Source: Bordetella parapertussis
GTDB lineage: Bacteria > Pseudomonadota > Gammaproteobacteria > Burkholderiales > SG8-41
Reading direction: 5' to 3'
NCBI GenBank assembly: GCA_945901405.1
Contig: CAMDLH010000003.1
Span: 1 to 64,000, forward strand
DNA length: 64,000 nt
The stretch's first letter is position 1, and every line of letters begins with the position of its first letter. This document shows, in pieces, positions 34,081 to 41,050 of the stretch. The notes beneath the pieces are model-generated. The model did no database searches. It was not told the DNA's origin and saw nothing but the letters and a program-made list of their open reading frames with translations. A program made the position numbers and the translations under genes.

Positions 34081-35058
34081 ATGAAGCGATCTTGTGTATT
34101 GTTTTGCGCCCTTGCGGCGGCGCATTCCTTGGTATTTGCCGCGGATAAAGTCGCGGCGGGCGATTACCCCAATCGTTCGGTACGATTCATCGTGCCGTAC
34201 ACGCCCGGCGCGATCAATGATTTTGTCGCGCGGCTTACCGCGCAGAAGCTCACCGATGCGTGGGGCAAACAAGTGGTTGTCGACAACCGCCCCGGCGGCG
34301 GCACGCTGATCGGCACTGAACTCGTCGCCAAGGCCAATGCCGACGGCTACACCATGCTGCTGGCGCCCACCGCGTTCGCGATCAACGTCTCGCTTTATCC
34401 GAAGTTGCCGTATGACACCTTGCGCGATTTCGCGCCGGTGACGCAGATCGGCGCCGGCCCGTACCTGATGGTGTGCAACATGCAGTTGCCGGTGAAGGGC
34501 GTGAAGGATCTCGTCGCGTTGGCGAAAGCGAAACCCGGAACGCTGTCATACGCCTCCACCGGCAGCGGCGGCTCGGCGCATCTGATGGGCGAGTTGCTCA
34601 AGTCCGCGGCGGGCATCGACATGCAGCATATCCCTTACAAGGGGCTCGCGCCGGGATTGACCGATGTCATGTCGGGGCAGGTGAGTTGCACCTTCGGCAC
34701 GCAGGTGGCGGTGGGCGCGCAGGTCAAGGCGGGGCGCCTGCGCGCGCTTGCGCTCACCGGCAACGTGCGCTCGAAAGCCGCGCCGGATATTCCGACCATC
34801 GCCGAGGCCGGATATCCTGATTACCACGCGACGGGCTGGTGGGGTATCGTGGTGCCGGCGGCGACGGCAAAAAATGTCGTCACCAAAATACACGCCGACA
34901 CCGTGCGCCTGTTGAAGCTGCCCGACGTGCGCGACAAGCTCGAATTGCAGGGCGTTGAGATCATCGGCAACATGCCCGAGCAGTTCGCGAAATACATCCG
35001 CGAGGAAATCGTGCGCTGGGGCAAGGCGGTCAAGGTGTCGGGCGCGAAGCCGGATTGA
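34081..35058 (+). CDS. TTT Bug-family substrate-binding protein
   Basis: A 325-residue periplasmic receptor with leader MKRSCVLFCALAAAHSLVFA, mature start near DYPNRSVRFIVPYTPG, a VVVDNRPGGGTLIG loop and C-terminus AVKVSGAKPD. The C-terminal part closely resembles that of the Bug at 31928 (QVSGAKVE), which suggests a recent common origin. ATG 34081 begins the signal peptide directly; the ribosome site is weak. A glutathione S-transferase gene follows by about 50 bases. Confidence 0.92.
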   Translation: MKRSCVLFCALAAAHSLVFAADKVAAGDYPNRSVRFIVPYTPGAINDFVARLTAQKLTDAWGKQVVVDNRPGGGTLIGTELVAKANADGYTMLLAPTAFAINVSLYPKLPYDTLRDFAPVTQIGAGPYLMVCNMQLPVKGVKDLVALAKAKPGTLSYASTGSGGSAHLMGELLKSAAGIDMQHIPYKGLAPGLTDVMSGQVSCTFGTQVAVGAQVKAGRLRALALTGNVRSKAAPDIPTIAEAGYPDYHATGWWGIVVPAATAKNVVTKIHADTVRLLKLPDVRDKLELQGVEIIGNMPEQFAKYIREEIVRWGKAVKVSGAKPD

Positions 35059-35110
35059 CGCGTACCGTGTAAACTTTCAAAACGATCAACAATCAACAGG
35101 AGAGAAAATC

Positions 35111-35716
35111 ATGCTGACAATTTATGGCGCCGCGCGTTCGCGCGCGGTGCGCGTGTTGTGGATGGCGGCCGAACTGGGCATCGCGTATGAACACAAGAAC
35201 TGGTTGCCGCGCTCGCCGGAAACCAAGACGCCCGATTACAAGGCGCTCAACGCCAACTCGCGCGTGCCCACCATCGACGACGACGGTTTTATTCTGTCCG
35301 AATCGATGGCGATCAATTTCTATCTCGCGAAAAAGCACAAGAGCGCGCTGTTTCCCTCGGATCCGAAAAACGAAGCGCTGGCAATGCAATGGTGCCTGTG
35401 GGAGACCGACCGGCTCGACCGGCAACTGGTGAACTACGTGCGCCACTCCAGCGAATTGCCCGAAGCCGAGCGCAAGCCCGATGTGGCGAAAGCCATGTGG
35501 GAGGAATGCACGCAATCGTTCGACGTGCTGGATGCGGCGTTGAGCAAAAACCAATGGCTCGCCGGGCCGTCGTTCTCGGTGGGTGACCTCAACGTCGCGG
35601 GTGCGCTGCTGCGCGCGCTGTCGTTGGATATTTCGAAGTGGCCGCACGTCAAGGCGTGGCTGGATAAATGCTGGGCGCGGCCTGCGGCGCAGAAAGCCAA
35701 GGCGATGCGGGGATAA
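35111..35716 (+). CDS. Glutathione S-transferase family protein
   Basis: A 201-residue cytosolic protein. Residues 1-77 form a thioredoxin-like domain (MLTIYGAARSRAVRVLWMA, with the cis-Pro in NSRVPTIDDD and the glutathione-contacting SES), followed by an all-helical domain. The catalytic Ser is probably in the ARSRAVR loop. ATG 35111 has an AGGAGAG upstream. It may detoxify electrophilic products or isomerise catabolic intermediates, but no particular substrate is indicated. A palindromic repeat element begins three bases after its stop. Confidence 0.92.
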   Translation: MLTIYGAARSRAVRVLWMAAELGIAYEHKNWLPRSPETKTPDYKALNANSRVPTIDDDGFILSESMAINFYLAKKHKSALFPSDPKNEALAMQWCLWETDRLDRQLVNYVRHSSELPEAERKPDVAKAMWEECTQSFDVLDAALSKNQWLAGPSFSVGDLNVAGALLRALSLDISKWPHVKAWLDKCWARPAAQKAKAMRG

Positions 35717-35718
35717 TA

Positions 35719-35800
35719 TGGAGTGCGGCGGCTTGCCGCCGTTTTCAGCGTCAGTGGCCCATCCGGCACGGTAAGAGCGGGAGCAAGCTCCCGCACTCCA
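35719..35800. repeat. REP/BIME-like composite palindromic element
   Basis: An 82-base element is bounded by perfect 10-base inverted repeats (TGGAGTGCGG at 35719-35728 and its complement at 35791-35800). Inside are two hairpins, one with stem CGGCGGC and loop TT, followed by TTTT, the other with 8-base stem GCGGGAGC and loop AA. It fills the gap between the convergent GST and amidase genes and can act as a terminator in both directions. Confidence 0.75.
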
Positions 35801-35802
35801 AA

Positions 35803-38121
35803 TTACGATTTCAACGGCCCGAACGCCGGCGGCATCACGCGCCGCTTTGATGCAGCCTCGTACGCCGCTGCGACTTTCAGCGAAATGTCTTCCTTGCCCG
35901 GCTCGACACGGAACACCAGAGAGAACGGCAACCCCGGCGCAGCAAGCGGTGTTGGCGTGTCGGAGTGGGCCATCTCGTAGCGCTTGCCATCTGCGCTGAG
36001 TTTGTAGACCGGGTCGTACGCCACCTGCACGTAGCCCGCCGGAATGAGAATCTCGGTTAATCCCGCATTCGGCCCGTAATAAGTTTCGGGCCGCGTGTTG
36101 CCGCCATGGCCCGGCTGGTGCGCGCCGCCGATGATGCCCGGCGGAAACACGGTGTGCACCCTTACCAGGCAATCGAGTTTGTTCTCGTGGATCACCATCA
36201 TGTCCACGCGGCGCAACAGTTCGCGCAGCATGATGCGCTCGTCCACACCTTGCCGCCCGCCGAGCGCGTTGCGCGGGTCGATGACTTCTTCCCAGTTCTT
36301 GAATGCCGCGCGCCCATCGTCGCCCCAGAACTTCGAGCGCGCGTTGAGCTTGGCGAAGTCGTCGAGCGTTTCGGTAAAGCCGCGTGCCTTCCAGTCCGCC
36401 GCGCGGCGCTTGAGGTACTGCGGAATGTGAAACCTGAACGAGTTGGCGAGGATTTGATCCTGCACCGTGCCGATGTCGAAATTGACCGGCGGCTCGATGC
36501 GGCCATCGGCTAGTTCGACCATGTAGTCGATGGGCAGCATCTTGCCGCTGCCGAATATTTTGCCCGGCGCGAATTCAGCGGGCACGATGGCGGCGGCGAA
36601 TTCCTTGAACACCGGCTGCCCGTCCTTGCCCAGCCTGAAAAGAATGTCGGGCATGAACACTGGCACGAGGCGCGCGAGTGCCTGGCGGAAATCGACCTTC
36701 ATCAATTCGCAATCAGGGTCGCGCGTCCAGTGGCGATGTGATGATTCCACCAGCGTTGCACCTAATTTTTCGCCAAGCATGGTTTTGATTTCACGCGCGG
36801 CGGCGGTGGCTATCGGCTCCTCCGATTTGTTGCCCGATGGATAAGCCATCGATTCGCGAATGACGCCGATGCGCATGCCCTTGAGGTCCCCCGGCGCTTG
36901 CGTGTGCGGCGCATAGCTCGCCAGCACCGACGAACGCGGCACGGTGGTGTAGACATCGCGCGAATCGTAATAACCATTCTCCGGGTCTTTCAGCGCATCA
37001 AGCACCTTGGCGCAGTCGGCGATCTTGCGGGCGTGGATGCCGCTGCGGTCGCAATAAATATCAGCACCAATGGCGCCACCGTCAAAACCCAGCATCGCCT
37101 TGTGCGGCAATATCAGCGCCACCGAATTGTGATTCGACGGCCCGCGGCACGAAGCGCGTGTTTCTTCGCCCAAGCTCGCCATCACCATGTTGGCGCTGAC
37201 GGATAGCGCCGAGCCGGAGCTGGAGCCGAGGGAGGCCGCGCGCGTGGTGTCATACGGGTTCGACGGATTGCCGCCCCAGGTGGCGCGCTGATAACCCAGA
37301 GTCGAAGGCAGCACCTTGCCGGGCTTGTTGCGCCCGCCGGGGTCTCCGGCACGGCCGTTGTACTCAGTGTTCACCGCCTTGGCGAAAATGATCGCGCCTT
37401 TCTTGCGCAACTGATCGACGAGGATATGATCGCGCGCGGGGAAATCGATGTCGTATGCCGCATCGCCGCCGCAGGTCGAGCGCATGTCTTTCGTATCGAA
37501 CGCATCCTTGAACGAAAACACCACGCCGTAGAGCGGCAACTTTTCCAGATCGGGATTCTTGCCGTATTGCGCATCAAGTGCTGCGGCATGCTCCAGCGCA
37601 TCGGGCTGCTGGCGAAATTGATCGCACACCGGCGGCGCGCCTTTTGGCAGCGGCCCTTTCGATGGATGCAGATCGAAGTCGCCCTTGCAGGTGACCGAAC
37701 GTTCGCCACGTATGTTCAAAGTGGCAAGCGCATTGACCTGTCCCGCGTTGGGTATGCCCGCGATCATGCCGAACTGCTGTTGCGCCGACGGGTCAGAAGC
37801 GGTGGCTTCCATGCGGCCGAATTCCAGCGGCTTGCCTTGGTATTTGTCGAGATCGGGCAGAAAGGTTGCAGCCTTCAGCGTCTGCATGGGGAATTTCAAT
37901 GGTGCGCCGGCGCGTACCGTGCCTGTGGCGGGCGGCACATCCTTGCCGTCTTCAGTCACCAGCATGCTCGATACGCCGTTGTAGGCGCGCACGCGCGCGA
38001 GGTAACGCTGCACGACTTCGACCAGAGTGATCTTGCCCGCGCTGATCGCGGCGTGCAGATCGGCGATAGTGGCTTCTTCGAGTTGAAACGCTTGGGATTG
38101 CTGGGTGGGTTGGTCGGGCAT
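35803..38121 (-). CDS. Amidase-signature family protein
   Basis: A 772-residue protein, much longer than usual amidases (about 450-500). The Ser-cisSer-Lys triad is visible: Lys205 in FSFKDAF, the GSSSGS segment near 297-302 and Ser324 in ETRASCRGPS. The C-terminal third, with the conserved GLTEILIPAGYVQVAYDPVY stretch, and an insert near residues 90-190 account for the extra length. Such enzymes hydrolyse amide bonds of small molecules. No signal peptide is seen. The hyuA and cupin genes lie upstream on the same strand, 189 bases away across a REP-like pair, so co-transcription is uncertain. Confidence 0.85.
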   Translation of the reverse strand: MPDQPTQQSQAFQLEEATIADLHAAISAGKITLVEVVQRYLARVRAYNGVSSMLVTEDGKDVPPATGTVRAGAPLKFPMQTLKAATFLPDLDKYQGKPLEFGRMEATASDPSAQQQFGMIAGIPNAGQVNALATLNIRGERSVTCKGDFDLHPSKGPLPKGAPPVCDQFRQQPDALEHAAALDAQYGKNPDLEKLPLYGVVFSFKDAFDTKDMRSTCGGDAAYDIDFPARDHILVDQLRKKGAIIFAKAVNTEYNGRAGDPGGRNKPGKVLPSTLGYQRATWGGNPSNPYDTTRAASLGSSSGSALSVSANMVMASLGEETRASCRGPSNHNSVALILPHKAMLGFDGGAIGADIYCDRSGIHARKIADCAKVLDALKDPENGYYDSRDVYTTVPRSSVLASYAPHTQAPGDLKGMRIGVIRESMAYPSGNKSEEPIATAAAREIKTMLGEKLGATLVESSHRHWTRDPDCELMKVDFRQALARLVPVFMPDILFRLGKDGQPVFKEFAAAIVPAEFAPGKIFGSGKMLPIDYMVELADGRIEPPVNFDIGTVQDQILANSFRFHIPQYLKRRAADWKARGFTETLDDFAKLNARSKFWGDDGRAAFKNWEEVIDPRNALGGRQGVDERIMLRELLRRVDMMVIHENKLDCLVRVHTVFPPGIIGGAHQPGHGGNTRPETYYGPNAGLTEILIPAGYVQVAYDPVYKLSADGKRYEMAHSDTPTPLAAPGLPFSLVFRVEPGKEDISLKVAAAYEAASKRRVMPPAFGPLKS

Positions 38122-38169
38122 GGCTTGTTCTCTTGCAAAGATGACTGGGAAAGTGGCGTACCCAACACC

Positions 38170-38279
38170 GTCGTTCCAGCGAAGGCTGGAACCGAGGTTG
38201 TAACCCGTGCCGCAGGCGCTGAACTTAGCTGCGTCGCATCGGATTACGACCTGGATTCTTGCTTTCGCCAGAATGACGA
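38170..38279. repeat. REP-like pair in inverse orientation
   Basis: A hairpin with 8-base stem GTTCCAGC (38173-38180 with 38185-38192) and an opposed degenerate unit at 38251-38279 (CTGGATTCTTGC, GAATGACGA) form a pair of REP-type units. They lie in the 189-base gap before the amidase gene. A perfect relative occurs at 46261-46286. Confidence 0.6.
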
Positions 38280-38310
38280 TAGTGGTTTGGTGTTTTTATG
38301 CGGTATGTTC

Positions 38311-38868
38311 CTACGTCAGTGCCGCGCTCGGGGCCTTCGATGCCGCTTGCGCGAATTTTTCATACAGCGTCCAGTCGAGCGCGTGTTCTTCGAGTGTTTC
38401 CGGGTTCCACATCTGGCGCGGCAGATCGAGTATGTCGCCGCCGTACACGTGCAGTCCAATGGCGGGCACATTGCCGATGCATTCGGCCACATGAGCCGTC
38501 TCGGCGAGCATGGGTAATATCGAGCCGCGCGTGAGCGTGACTTCGCTCGCCTTGCGCAAATTTCCATTCTCGCGCCGATAGAGCGTGTTTTTTTCTTCAC
38601 CCGACAGCAGCAGTATCTGCGCCCACGCGCCATGCGTGTGCGGCGGCGTGCGGCGCCCGTTGGGGAAGCACACTTTGAGCAGCGTGATCTGCGGCGAGCG
38701 ATAAAACACCTGGCGCGCATTGCCGCCGGTGCCTGAGACATAACTTAGCGCGCGGTCAATGGCATCAACGTCGTTGCGCAGAGTTTCGAGCACTTCGCGC
38801 GCGGCGGTCATTGAATCGGCGGCCTCGCCGGCTTTGGCGAATTTTGCTACAAGGTCTTGAACTTTCAT
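38311..38868 (-). CDS. Cupin-domain protein, cysteine dioxygenase-like
   Basis: A 185-residue cupin with PHTHGAWAQILLLSGEEKN: His77 and His79 are likely iron ligands, and a third His140 stands in GLHVYGGDI. This layout matches thiol dioxygenases such as cysteine dioxygenase and 3-mercaptopropionate dioxygenase, which oxidise thiols with O2. Other cupin functions remain possible. Its start lies 15 bases after the stop of the upstream hyuA, so the two are probably on one transcript. Linkage of a thiol dioxygenase-like gene with HyuA is unusual. Confidence 0.75.
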   Translation of the reverse strand: MKVQDLVAKFAKAGEAADSMTAAREVLETLRNDVDAIDRALSYVSGTGGNARQVFYRSPQITLLKVCFPNGRRTPPHTHGAWAQILLLSGEEKNTLYRRENGNLRKASEVTLTRGSILPMLAETAHVAECIGNVPAIGLHVYGGDILDLPRQMWNPETLEEHALDWTLYEKFAQAASKAPSAALT

Positions 38869-38883
38869 CGGATCAATCTCCTG

Positions 38884-40983
38884 TTAAGTCGTTGTGCCGC
38901 ACATCACCACATTGCCCGCGTTGTCGCGCAGCACCTTGAAATCCGGCGGCACCAATATCGTCGCATCAAACTCGGCAATGATGCACGGGCCATTTTGATA
39001 CGCATCGGCGAGACTGTCCGCTGAAATCACGCGTGTTTGCAGCCAGCCGTGTTCGGCGCCGAACCATGCGCGGCGTGTCGTGGCGGTGGCGCTCACGTGG
39101 CGAGTAAATCGTAAGTTATTGTTTTTATTGACGTTTTTATCTTCGCTTACAATGGCGATCAGATGCAGGTTGACGAGTTCAACCATGCCGTCGCCCTTGT
39201 GGCCGTAGGCTTGTTCGTGCGCGGCGTCGAAGGCCGCGGCCACCTGTTGCAGCGATTCGTGCGTGGTCGAGCCGTCTGGCCAGGGTACGGCGAGTTCGTG
39301 CGTCTGGCTCATGTAACGCAATTCGGCGAGGCGTTGCATGCGGCTTTGAGCAGGCGCGTGGCCCTCGCGGGCGAGCGCATCGTGCGCTTGCAGTTCCAAT
39401 GATTTCCACTTTGCTTCAACCAGTGCAGGGTCAAGATCGCGCGTGAGGCCGAGCAGCGTTTGCCGATAATGATGTTCGAGATTGGAATGTAGCAGGCCCA
39501 GGGCGGAGAACAGGCCCGAGGCCGGCGGCACAATGATGCGCGGCAGTTCAAGTTCGCGCGCGATCGCCGCGGCGAACAAGCCGCCGTTGCCGCCGAACGC
39601 GATGAGTTCGAAATCACGCGGATCCTTGCCGCGCTCGATCGACACCGAGCGGATGGCGCGCGTCATGTTCGACACCGCGATGCGCACCACGCCGAAACAC
39701 AATTCGGTGAGGTCCATGCCTAGCGGCGCGGCGATTTTGTCGCGCATCGCTGCCTCGGCGCGTGCAACGTCGAGCTTGACGTTGCCGCCGGCAAGCCCCG
39801 CCGGGTCGAGCCAGCCCAGCAGCAGGCACGCATCGGTCAACGTAGGTTCCGTGCCGCCTTGCCCGTAACACACCGGCCCCGGCTTGGCGCCCGCGCTCCT
39901 GGGGCCGACCTGCAATGCGCCCCCGCGATCCAGCCACACGATGCTGCCGCCGCCCGCGCCGATCTCGGAAATGTCGAGCGTGGGCGCGCGCAGCGCGTAG
40001 CCGCCGCCCTTGGCGATTTGCCCGCTGCGCGAAAAGCCGCCGCCGACTTCGTATTCGGACGAATACGCCACCGCGCCGTGTTCGATGAGGCTCGCTTTCG
40101 CCGTGGTGCCGCCGATGTCGAGTGCCACCGCGTGCGTGAGGCCGCGTTCGCGCGCCAGCTTCAGCGCCGCGACCACGCCGGCGGCAGGGCCGGATTCGAT
40201 GATGTGCACAGGCGTCTCGCACGCGGCTTCGGCCGTCATCACGCCGCCGCTCGATTGCATCATCAATAGCGGCGCGGTGAAGCCCAGTTGTTTTAACCCT
40301 GCCGAGAGTGACAAAACATAATTGCGCACCACGGGTTTCACGTAGGCATTGACCACCGTGGTGCTGGTGCGCTCGTACTCGCGCATCTCGCGCAGGATGT
40401 CGGACGAGATTGACACGTCGATGTCAGGCGCCTCGGCACGCAGGATGTCGCGGATGACGACTTCGTGCGCCGGATTGGCATAGGAGTTGATGAGGCACAC
40501 CGCGATGGATTTCACGTTCCATTTCTTCAAATCTCGCAACGCGGCCTCGACCGAAGCGGCATCCAGCGCTTGCAGCACACGCCCATCATGCGCGATGCGT
40601 TCAACGGCCTCCGCGCGCAGATAACGCTCAACCAGCGGCACGGGTTTTTCCCAGGTGAGATCGTAAAGATGCGGCACGCGGATGCGCCGCAACTCAAGCA
40701 CATCGCGAAAGCCATGCGTGGTGATGAGCCCCGTCAGCGCGCCCTTGCGCTCGATGATGGCATTGGTGGCAACGGTAGTGCCGTGAACCACGCGCGTGCA
40801 CTGGCTCGCGTCGAGCTTGAGATCGGCGAGCGCTTTTTCCAGCAGCGCGACCACGCCGCGCTCGAACGCGCCGGGCGTGGAAAGCCCCTTCTCGGTATGC
40901 ACCGTGCCGTCGTCCTGGACGATGACCAGATCGGTAAAGGTGCCGCCGATATCGACGCCGGCGGTGAAGGTGGGGGTGTTCAC
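38884..40983 (-). CDS. Hydantoinase A/oxoprolinase family protein (HyuA-like), locus 4
   Basis: A 699-residue HyuA-family ATPase with GVDIGGTFTDLVIVQ, HGTTVATNAIIERKG and LDIGGTTAKASLI. GTG 40983 is chosen because the family N-terminus starts there; no good ribosome site precedes it. Near the C-terminus the codons for SEDKNVNKNNNLRF coincide with a copy of the AT-rich repeat (39112-39140), apparently an insertion tolerated in a surface loop; paralogues are about five residues shorter here. Its HyuB partner is on the opposite strand, 67 bases away, rather than co-directional. Confidence 0.9.
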   Translation of the reverse strand: MNTPTFTAGVDIGGTFTDLVIVQDDGTVHTEKGLSTPGAFERGVVALLEKALADLKLDASQCTRVVHGTTVATNAIIERKGALTGLITTHGFRDVLELRRIRVPHLYDLTWEKPVPLVERYLRAEAVERIAHDGRVLQALDAASVEAALRDLKKWNVKSIAVCLINSYANPAHEVVIRDILRAEAPDIDVSISSDILREMREYERTSTTVVNAYVKPVVRNYVLSLSAGLKQLGFTAPLLMMQSSGGVMTAEAACETPVHIIESGPAAGVVAALKLARERGLTHAVALDIGGTTAKASLIEHGAVAYSSEYEVGGGFSRSGQIAKGGGYALRAPTLDISEIGAGGGSIVWLDRGGALQVGPRSAGAKPGPVCYGQGGTEPTLTDACLLLGWLDPAGLAGGNVKLDVARAEAAMRDKIAAPLGMDLTELCFGVVRIAVSNMTRAIRSVSIERGKDPRDFELIAFGGNGGLFAAAIARELELPRIIVPPASGLFSALGLLHSNLEHHYRQTLLGLTRDLDPALVEAKWKSLELQAHDALAREGHAPAQSRMQRLAELRYMSQTHELAVPWPDGSTTHESLQQVAAAFDAAHEQAYGHKGDGMVELVNLHLIAIVSEDKNVNKNNNLRFTRHVSATATTRRAWFGAEHGWLQTRVISADSLADAYQNGPCIIAEFDATILVPPDFKVLRDNAGNVVMCGTTT
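39112..39140 (+). repeat. AT-rich dispersed motif, copy c (inside hyuA)
   Basis: This copy reads TAAGTTATTGTTTTTATTG and then ACGTTTTTAT, the closest match to the consensus. It lies entirely inside the hyuA reading frame, on the opposite strand, and encodes the Asn/Lys-rich stretch DKNVNKNNNL. Confidence 0.7.
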
Positions 40984-41050
40984 GTTGTGTTTTCGAAGCG
41001 TGGAGCGTCGTAGAATAGTCGAACTCCAGCGCCAGTCCAACACTTTACAC
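40984..41050. promoter_or_regulatory. Divergent promoter region between hyuA and hyuB (locus 4)
   Basis: The 67-base gap holds a TAGAAT (41011-41016) that could be the -10 box for hyuB; no clear -35 partner is seen. There is no Shine-Dalgarno before either start. Both subunits could be balanced from this shared region. Confidence 0.35.

Noticed and set aside
40796-41050. Upstream extension of the locus-4 HyuB protein by 85 residues
   Set aside because: The extension is antisense to the hyuA N-terminus and does not match the HyuB family; ATG 41051 fits the family start.
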